DNA of 10,879 nt from Syntrophaceae bacterium CG2_30_49_12 (GTDB lineage Bacteria; Desulfobacterota; Syntrophia; Syntrophales; CG2-30-49-12). The notes beneath the pieces were generated by a model, which did not search any database, had not been told where the DNA came from, and was given only the letters and a program-made list of their open reading frames with translations. Of this stretch, positions 6,214-10,879 are shown piece after piece (positions within the stretch are counted from its first letter, which is position 1; every line of letters starts with the position of its first letter). The position numbers and the translations under genes were made by a program. The stretch spans positions 1 through 10,879 of the forward strand of contig MNZP01000163.1 of the NCBI GenBank assembly GCA_001873675.1, written 5' to 3'.

Positions 6214-8691
6214 ATGGAACAACAACAGCTTTATCGTTACAGGAACACTCCGGTTAATATTGAAGATGAGATGAAGAAGTCCTACCTGGATTACGCAATG
6301 AGTGTCATCATCGGTCGGGCTATTCCCGATGTCAGAGATGGCATGAAGCCGGTTCATAGAAGAGCGCTTTATGCCATGCATGAGATGGGAAACCGGTGGA
6401 ATAAATCATATAAAAAGTCGGCGAGGATTGTCGGTGATGTCATCGGTAAATATCATCCACATGGGGATGTAGCGGCCTATGACACAATAGTGAGAATGGC
6501 CCAGGAGTTTTCCATGAGGTACCCTCTCATTGACGGCCAGGGAAACTTCGGTTCTATAGATGGCGACCCGCCTGCAGCCATGAGATATACAGAAGTGAGA
6601 ATGGCCAGGATCGCCGAGGAACTGTTGGGCGATCTGGAAAAAGAAACAGTTTCTTTCGTGCCGAACTACGATGAGTCTCTGCAGGAACCGACGGTTCTGC
6701 CCTCTAAGATACCTGTAATTCTCTTAAACGGCAGCTCAGGCATCGCCGTGGGTATGGCCACCAATATTCCTCCCCACAACATTAATGAAGTTATCAATGG
6801 GACAATCGCCTTCATACGAGACCCGAATATAATAATAGAGGGTCTGATGCATTACATCCACGGCCCTGATTTTCCCACGGCCGGTTTCATCAACGGGAGA
6901 GATGGCATCATCTCTGCGTATAAAACGGGAAGAGGAATCATTAAGGTAAGGGCCAGGACCATCATTGAGAAAAATGAAAAAAACGAGAGAGAAAGTATAA
7001 TTATTACGGAACTTCCCTACCAGGTCAACAAAGCTAACTTGTTAGAGAAAATTTCCGAACTTGTAAAGGAAAAGAAGATAAGCGGCATCGCCGACCTGAG
7101 AGACGAATCGGACAGGGAAGGTATCCGTGTTGTTATTGATCTCAAGCGGGACGAGATTTCCGCGGCGATCGTCAACCAACTTTACAAACATACCCAGATG
7201 GAGGTTACCTTCGGGATTATCATGCTGGCTATTGAACATGGTCAGCCCAAGATATTTAATCTGAAGGAGATTATCGAGAGTTTTATCGATTTTAGAAAAG
7301 ATGTGGTCACTAAAAGGACCTTATTCGAACTTACCAGGGCCAGGGAAAGGGCCCATATCCTGGAGGGGCTTATTACGGCTCTCAATAATATCGCTGAAGT
7401 GATTGAGGTCATTAAAGGCTCAAAAAATCCGCAGGAAGCTGCTGTCGTTCTCTGTGAAAAATTTAGTCTCACGGAAACACAGGCCAGGGCTATTCTTGAG
7501 ATGAGATTACAGCGGTTGACCGGTCTGGAGCGGGAAAAAATTGATGAGGAATATGCCAGAATTTCGGAGACGATTGTCAAGTTACAGGGCATCCTTGATG
7601 ATCCTCGTAAGATTATGGATGTAATCGTGACAGAGCTGGAGGAGATCAGAGAACGATACGGTGACGAGAGACGAACGGAGATTATCGCCAGTTCTGAAGA
7701 CATTGATGTTGAGGACATGATAGCCGAGGAAGATATGGTAGTTACCGTATCTCATTCGGGATACATCAAAAGAAACCCCGTAAGCCTTTACAAGAGTCAA
7801 CACCGTGGAGGACGCGGCAAGGTAGGCATGGGAACCAAAGAAGAAGATTTTGTCGAGAAGATATTTATTGCCTCTACCCATGCGTACATCCTGATCTTCA
7901 CGAAGCAGGGGAGGCTGTACTGGCTTAAGGTGTATCAGCTCCCCCATGCAGGAAGGGCAGCAAAGGGAAAGGCTATAGTCAATTTGATAAACATATCGGG
8001 TGGGGAACGTATCGCCACTGTTGTTCCTGTGAGAGAGTTTAGCGCCGGCAAATCTTTGATTATGGCCACGAAGAAAGGGATCGTTAAGAAAACCGCTCTG
8101 GGAGCTTATTCCAATCCAAGAGCGGGGGGGATCATTGCTATTACCATTGACGAAAGCGATGAACTCATAGATGTTCAGCTTACGACGGGTGATCAGGACA
8201 TCTTTCTTGGCACCAGAAAGGGGAAGGCCATCCGGTTTAAGGAGACTGATATCAGATCTACCGGCAGAACTGCCAGGGGGGTCAGGGGTATCCTGATAGA
8301 TGCCGACGATGCGGTAGTAGGGATGGAGATACCGAGAGAGGGAAGTTCCATTCTTACTATTTCCGAGAATGGCTTTGGCAAGAAGACGGCGGTAGCGAAG
8401 TACAGACTTCAGAATAGGGGAGGCAAAGGGATCATCAACTTCAAGACAGTCCGCAGGGTGGGATACGTTTCCGGGATTCTCCAGGTAAGCGGTGATGAGG
8501 ATGTCATCCTGATCAGTGATACCGGTAAGATTATCCGGTTAAAGGCGGAAGAGGTGCCTCTTATCCACCGTGTTACCCAGGGTGTAAAACTGATTGATCT
8601 GGAACCTGAAGAAAGATTGGTCGGTCTTGCCCGGGCCGAGAGGGAGGTCGCGTCGGACGAAACTTTACATGAACAGGTACAGGGTGTTTAA
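6214..8691 (+). CDS. gyrA: DNA gyrase subunit A
   Basis: GyrA cleaves and religates DNA and wraps it around its C-terminal domain. The N-terminus YLDYAMSVIIGRAIPDVRDG and MKPVHRRALYAMHEMG are classic. The catalytic tyrosine is Y125 in AAMRYTEVR. The quinolone-determining region reads HPHGDVAAYDTIVRMAQ, with valine 86 where E. coli has Ser83 and aspartate 90 where E. coli has Asp87. A long coiled-coil and hinge region precedes the C-terminal beta-pinwheel, which opens with the GyrA box, here QHRGGRG at 529-535 instead of QRRGGKG. This box plus pairing with gyrB favours gyrase A over ParC. Length is 825 residues, shorter than E. coli (875) but normal outside the gamma group. ATG 6214 has AAAGGA 7 nt upstream. 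The last 23 bp overlap the archease gene in another frame. Confidence 0.97.
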   Translation: MEQQQLYRYRNTPVNIEDEMKKSYLDYAMSVIIGRAIPDVRDGMKPVHRRALYAMHEMGNRWNKSYKKSARIVGDVIGKYHPHGDVAAYDTIVRMAQEFSMRYPLIDGQGNFGSIDGDPPAAMRYTEVRMARIAEELLGDLEKETVSFVPNYDESLQEPTVLPSKIPVILLNGSSGIAVGMATNIPPHNINEVINGTIAFIRDPNIIIEGLMHYIHGPDFPTAGFINGRDGIISAYKTGRGIIKVRARTIIEKNEKNERESIIITELPYQVNKANLLEKISELVKEKKISGIADLRDESDREGIRVVIDLKRDEISAAIVNQLYKHTQMEVTFGIIMLAIEHGQPKIFNLKEIIESFIDFRKDVVTKRTLFELTRARERAHILEGLITALNNIAEVIEVIKGSKNPQEAAVVLCEKFSLTETQARAILEMRLQRLTGLEREKIDEEYARISETIVKLQGILDDPRKIMDVIVTELEEIRERYGDERRTEIIASSEDIDVEDMIAEEDMVVTVSHSGYIKRNPVSLYKSQHRGGRGKVGMGTKEEDFVEKIFIASTHAYILIFTKQGRLYWLKVYQLPHAGRAAKGKAIVNLINISGGERIATVVPVREFSAGKSLIMATKKGIVKKTALGAYSNPRAGGIIAITIDESDELIDVQLTTGDQDIFLGTRKGKAIRFKETDIRSTGRTARGVRGILIDADDAVVGMEIPREGSSILTISENGFGKKTAVAKYRLQNRGGKGIINFKTVRRVGYVSGILQVSGDEDVILISDTGKIIRLKAEEVPLIHRVTQGVKLIDLEPEERLVGLARAEREVASDETLHEQVQGV

Positions 8692-9085
8692 CCATACGGC
8701 GGATTTAGGGGTGGAGATATATGGCAAAACCGTGGAGGAACTTTTTGTCAATGCCGCCTTCGCCATCGGCGATTTAATGACCGATCTGCAAAACGTCGAG
8801 GTAACCAGGGCGCGCAGAATCGTTGCGGAGGGGACAGACTGGGAAGACCTCCTGGTGAACTATCTGCGGGAGGCGCTTTATCTATTTAATGGGGAGGGGC
8901 TGCTCCTTGGCGATTATGCAATTATAGAAATAGACCCCCGTCATGTGGTGGGGGAGGCACGGGGAGAACCTTTTGATCCTGATAGGCACAGGATCAACAC
9001 AGAAATCAAGGCGGTGACCTATCACCAGGCGTTGGTTAGAGAAACTGAGACAGGGTGGATCGGAAGGGTAGTTTTCGATGTCTGA
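8669..9085 (+). CDS. Archease, activator of the RNA ligase RtcB
   Basis: Archease is a small metal-binding protein that accelerates guanylylation and turnover of the tRNA/RNA ligase RtcB. The 138-residue product begins MNRYRVFNHTADLGVEIYG, matching the family opening with the HTAD motif and metal-binding D12. It continues with KTVEELFVNAAFAIGDLMTD, a central WEDLLVNYLREALYLF helix, the GEPFDPDRH segment typical of the family, and a C-terminal TYHQALV...FDV strand with the terminal aspartate usual for metal binding. Length equals the family norm (about 140). I chose ATG 8669 because it aligns with family starts; longer in-frame extensions to 8594 lie entirely within gyrA. The start overlaps gyrA by 23 bp and the end overlaps rtcB by 8 bp, so translation is probably coupled and the pair is a functional unit. 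No strong ribosome binding site is visible; GGA lies 11 nt upstream. Confidence 0.93.
   Translation: MNRYRVFNHTADLGVEIYGKTVEELFVNAAFAIGDLMTDLQNVEVTRARRIVAEGTDWEDLLVNYLREALYLFNGEGLLLGDYAIIEIDPRHVVGEARGEPFDPDRHRINTEIKAVTYHQALVRETETGWIGRVVFDV
9064..9068 (+). promoter_or_regulatory. Ribosome binding site of rtcB
   Basis: AAGGG, inside the end of the archease gene, lies 9 nt before ATG 9078 and supports that start. Confidence 0.55.
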
Positions 9086-10601
9086 GATTAGGCTGGAGAA
9101 AATAGATGAATACCGGTGGATGATCCCGCCCGTGGGAGGAATGAGGGTCCCGGGGATTATTTATTCGAGCGAGGAACTCATTAGAGAAATGGGTACAGAC
9201 GAGAGTCCGAAACAGGTGGCAAATGTGGCGCATCTGCCGGGGATTGTTAAGTATTCTTTGGCCATGCCTGATATGCACTGGGGTTATGGATTCCCCATAG
9301 GTGGGGTCGCAGCTTTTGATATGGAAGAAGGGGTCATCTCTCCAGGCGGGGTAGGTTATGATATCAACTGTGGCTGCCGGCTGGTGACAACCCGGCTCAG
9401 TCTCGATGATATCCGGGACTGTCTTCAGTACCTGGTGGTGGCCCTGTTTCGGGATATCCCTACCGGTGTAGGATCAAAAGGCGTCCTTAAACTTTCCGTA
9501 AAGGAAGAGAAAAATGTCCTGGAGAAAGGGGCAAAGTGGGCTGTAGATCAGGGATATGGCGCCCCTGATGACCTGGAGACAACGGAGGACAGGGGGAGGA
9601 TGGAAGGGGCCGACCCGGAAAAGGTCAGCACAAAAGCATTGGAACGGGGGCGAGAACAGCTTGGCACTCTCGGTTCCGGGAATCATTTTCTCGAGATTGA
9701 GGTTGTGGAAGAGATATTTGATGAGGCTGTTGCCGTGGCCTTCGGGCTCGAAAAGGATCAGATCGCAATCCTCATTCACAGTGGCTCACGAGGTCTTGGT
9801 TATCAGGTCTGTGATGATTACCTGGCAAAGATGGTAAAGCATGTCGGCGACCTGGGGTTTCCCTTGCCGGACAAACAGTTATCCTGTGCCTATCTGCGTT
9901 CGAATCAGGGCAGGGATTACCTTTCCGCCATGGCCTGTGCCGCCAATTACGCCTGGGCTAACAGGCAAATGCTGATGCACTGGACAGGGGAAACATTTGA
10001 GAGAGTCCTCCACAAAAGCCCCCGTGAGATTGGGATGCGTCTGCTCTACGATGTGTGTCATAATATTGCAAAGATCGAGACATTCACCGTAGATGAAAAT
10101 CCCCCCAGCCCCCCTTTGGAAAAGGGGGGTAAGGGGGGATTTTTTGGAAAAGGGGGGCTGGGGGGATTTTCAGATGAGAGACAGGTAAAACTATGCGTCC
10201 ATAGGAAAGGCGCCACCCGGGCCTTCCCCCCCGGCCATCCATCATTGCCGGGGCGGTATCTCAAGGTGGGGCAACCGATCTTGATACCGGGAGATATGGG
10301 GACGGGTTCTTACGTCCTGGTAGGTACAGAGAAGGCCTTTAAAGATACTTTCGGAAGTACATGTCATGGCGCCGGGCGGGTGATGAGCCGCAACCAGGCC
10401 ACAAGGGCGAGTAGCGGAAGATCAATCGCAAAGGAGATGGCGAAAAGAGGTATCATCGTCATGGCCACCGGGAAGGGGACCCTGCGGGAGGAGATACCGG
10501 AGGCCTATAAAAATTTGGATCAGGTTGTCCAGGTGGTACATGAAGCCGGTATATCTAAAAAGGTGGCGAGGCTTCGTTCCCTTGGGTGTATCAAGGGTTA
10601 G
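9078..10601 (+). CDS. rtcB: RNA-splicing ligase RtcB carrying a 27-residue repeat-derived insertion
   Basis: RtcB joins RNA 2',3'-cyclic-phosphate or 3'-phosphate ends to 5'-OH ends using GTP and Mn2+, in tRNA splicing or RNA repair. Active-site residues are all present: D95 and C98 in GYDINCGCRL, H203 in LGSGNHFLEI, H234 in ILIHSGSRGLGYQ, H328 in YDVCHNIAKIE, the HRKGATRAFPPG motif, GDMGTGSYVLVGT, and the guanylylated histidine H430 in STCHGAGRVMSR. Between TFTVD and ERQVKLC lies a 27-residue proline/glycine/lysine-rich segment (ENPPSPPLEKGGKGGF and a partial repeat) encoded by the inverted-repeat element at 10091-10177. Without it the protein would be 480 residues and the guanylylated histidine would be residue 403, close to the 481 residues and H404 I recall for Pyrococcus RtcB. 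The frame is intact, so the enzyme may still work, with an extra loop. The gene overlaps archease by 8 bp. Confidence 0.96.
   Translation: MSEIRLEKIDEYRWMIPPVGGMRVPGIIYSSEELIREMGTDESPKQVANVAHLPGIVKYSLAMPDMHWGYGFPIGGVAAFDMEEGVISPGGVGYDINCGCRLVTTRLSLDDIRDCLQYLVVALFRDIPTGVGSKGVLKLSVKEEKNVLEKGAKWAVDQGYGAPDDLETTEDRGRMEGADPEKVSTKALERGREQLGTLGSGNHFLEIEVVEEIFDEAVAVAFGLEKDQIAILIHSGSRGLGYQVCDDYLAKMVKHVGDLGFPLPDKQLSCAYLRSNQGRDYLSAMACAANYAWANRQMLMHWTGETFERVLHKSPREIGMRLLYDVCHNIAKIETFTVDENPPSPPLEKGGKGGFFGKGGLGGFSDERQVKLCVHRKGATRAFPPGHPSLPGRYLKVGQPILIPGDMGTGSYVLVGTEKAFKDTFGSTCHGAGRVMSRNQATRASSGRSIAKEMAKRGIIVMATGKGTLREEIPEAYKNLDQVVQVVHEAGISKKVARLRSLGCIKG
10091..10177. mobile_element. MITE-like G-run inverted-repeat element inside rtcB, with 6-bp direct repeats
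   Basis: Perfect 23-bp inverted arms lie at 10095-10117 and 10149-10171, each built from two six-base C or G runs. A second, imperfect right-hand copy lies between them at about 10121-10144, so two alternative hairpins share the left arm. AGATGA occurs at both edges (10091-10096 and 10172-10177), as expected for a target-site duplication. Element plus one repeat is 81 bp, or 27 codons. Translated in frame it reads NPPSPPLEKGGKGGF followed by FGKGGLGGF, a peptide pattern I recall as a dispersed repeat in Desulfobacterota and related genomes. It has no transposase, so it must be mobilised by another enzyme or be a fixed relic. Confidence 0.75.
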
Positions 10602-10604
10602 GAG

Positions 10605-10624
10605 GGACACGCTCCGTCGTGTCC
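10605..10624 (+). terminator. Hairpin after rtcB, possible terminator
   Basis: GGACACG (10605-10611) pairs perfectly with CGTGTCC (10618-10624) around a 6-base loop, starting 4 bp after the rtcB stop. The following sequence (AGTTAAACTTG) is only weakly T-rich, so intrinsic termination is uncertain; the hairpin could be an RNA-stability element or another dispersed palindrome. Confidence 0.4.
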
Positions 10625-10666
10625 AGTTAAACTTGATTGTATAGGAATTTCCTTTGTAACTATTCA

Positions 10667-10700
10667 GGTTCAAAGTTCCGGGGTTCACGGTTCAAGGTTA
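10667..10700. repeat. Degenerate heptamer array, left arm of an inverted pair
   Basis: Five units of about 7 bp follow each other: GGTTCAA, AGTTCCG, GGGTTCA, CGGTTCA and AGGTTAG, with TT pairs spaced 7, 8, 7 and 7 bp apart. The consensus NGGTTCA is the reverse complement of the TGAACCG units at 10758-10786. Positions 10682-10694 are closely matched in reverse complement by 10761-10773. Confidence 0.65.
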
Positions 10701-10757
10701 GACGTGGATTCCTATTGCTGGCTATCTCGAGAAATATGAAGAGCGCAAGCCAATCAG

Positions 10758-10786
10758 CCGTGAACCGTGAACCGTGAACCGTGAAC
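10758..10786. repeat. Tandem CCGTGAA array, right arm of an inverted pair
   Basis: Four perfect copies of the 7-mer CCGTGAA stand in tandem, ending 3 bp before the next start codon. They are inverted relative to the array at 10667-10700, leaving about 57 bp between the arms. The intervening DNA (10701-10757) has no gene I can recognise. The array occupies the place where a ribosome binding site would be expected. Confidence 0.85.
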
Positions 10787-10789
10787 GGG

Positions 10790-10879
10790 ATGAAGCTGAC
10801 AATAAACACAAAGTTACTGTTGAGCTATCTGGCCATGGCGTTGTTGACCGTGGTGGCAAGTACCTATGCTTTTATAAGT
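10790..10879 (+). CDS. N-terminus of a membrane protein, probably a sensor kinase or related signalling protein (3'-truncated)
   Basis: The frame is open from ATG 10790 to the window edge (30 codons). The peptide MKLTINTKLLLSYLAMALL and onward has a short basic start followed by one hydrophobic segment (about residues 8-28), with the 'KLLLSYLAMALL' pattern often seen at the first membrane helix of HAMP-containing sensor kinases and chemoreceptors. No catalytic domain is visible, so the function is only suggested. GTG 10781 is an alternative start; a stop at 10775 blocks anything longer. There is no properly spaced Shine-Dalgarno sequence, because the CCGTGAA array ends just before the start. 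Confidence 0.55.
   Translation, partial: MKLTINTKLLLSYLAMALLTVVASTYAFIS

Noticed and set aside
6214..8691. ParC (topoisomerase IV subunit A) instead of GyrA
   Set aside because: A GyrA-box-like QHRGGRG opens a full C-terminal pinwheel and the gene directly follows gyrB.
10091..10177. An intein in RtcB, as known in some archaeal RtcB proteins
   Set aside because: 27 residues is far too short, and there are no splicing-block motifs; the inverted repeats explain the insertion better.
10058..10264. A 68-codon minus-strand frame containing a proline-rich repeat
   Set aside because: It is the reverse-strand reading of the inverted-repeat element inside rtcB; the palindrome gives similar peptides on both strands.
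10758..10786. A CRISPR array
   Set aside because: The units are 7 bp and directly tandem, without spacers.

Overview
The window looks like the replication-origin neighbourhood of a Gram-negative bacterium, most likely Desulfobacterota (former Deltaproteobacteria) or a nearby phylum. Reasons: the order dnaA-dnaN-gyrB-gyrA; an 806-residue GyrB with the long insert typical of Gram-negative enzymes; a CheR methyltransferase with TPR repeats; and a G-run inverted-repeat element of the 'NPPSPPLEKGGKGGF' kind, which I associate from memory with such genomes. The lineage is an inference. All clear genes read left to right on the + strand.

Layout. Positions 1-697 hold the C-terminal part of a CheR-type protein methyltransferase with TPR repeats. 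The 307-bp gap 698-1004 holds a decayed minus-strand fragment resembling a COG2187 phosphotransferase-like protein, then AT-rich DNA leading into dnaA. Next come dnaA (1005-2372), an AT-rich 150-bp spacer that is an origin candidate, dnaN (2523-3686), gyrB (3692-6112, 5 bp after dnaN with no recF between), a 101-bp spacer with a telomere-like heptamer array, and gyrA (6214-8691). An archease gene (8669-9085) overlaps the end of gyrA, and rtcB (9078-10601) overlaps the end of archease. The tail (10602-10789) carries a hairpin and two heptamer arrays in inverted orientation. A membrane protein, probably a sensor or signalling protein, begins at 10790 and runs off the window.

How the genes work together. 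DnaA opens the origin, DnaN is the sliding clamp, and GyrA with GyrB form DNA gyrase. Archease and RtcB form a 3'-phosphate/5'-OH RNA ligation module, translationally coupled to each other and packed against gyrA.

The most striking observation is an 81-bp insertion inside rtcB. It is a 75-bp, G-run-rich inverted-repeat element plus a 6-bp direct repeat (AGATGA) that looks like a target-site duplication. It adds exactly 27 in-frame residues just before the conserved HRKGATRAF motif. Removing it on paper restores a canonical RtcB of 480 residues, with active-site residues falling on the numbers I recall for archaeal RtcB. The other points worth checking are the heptamer arrays, valine at the quinolone-determining Ser83 position of GyrA, and DnaA-box-like sites flanking dnaA.
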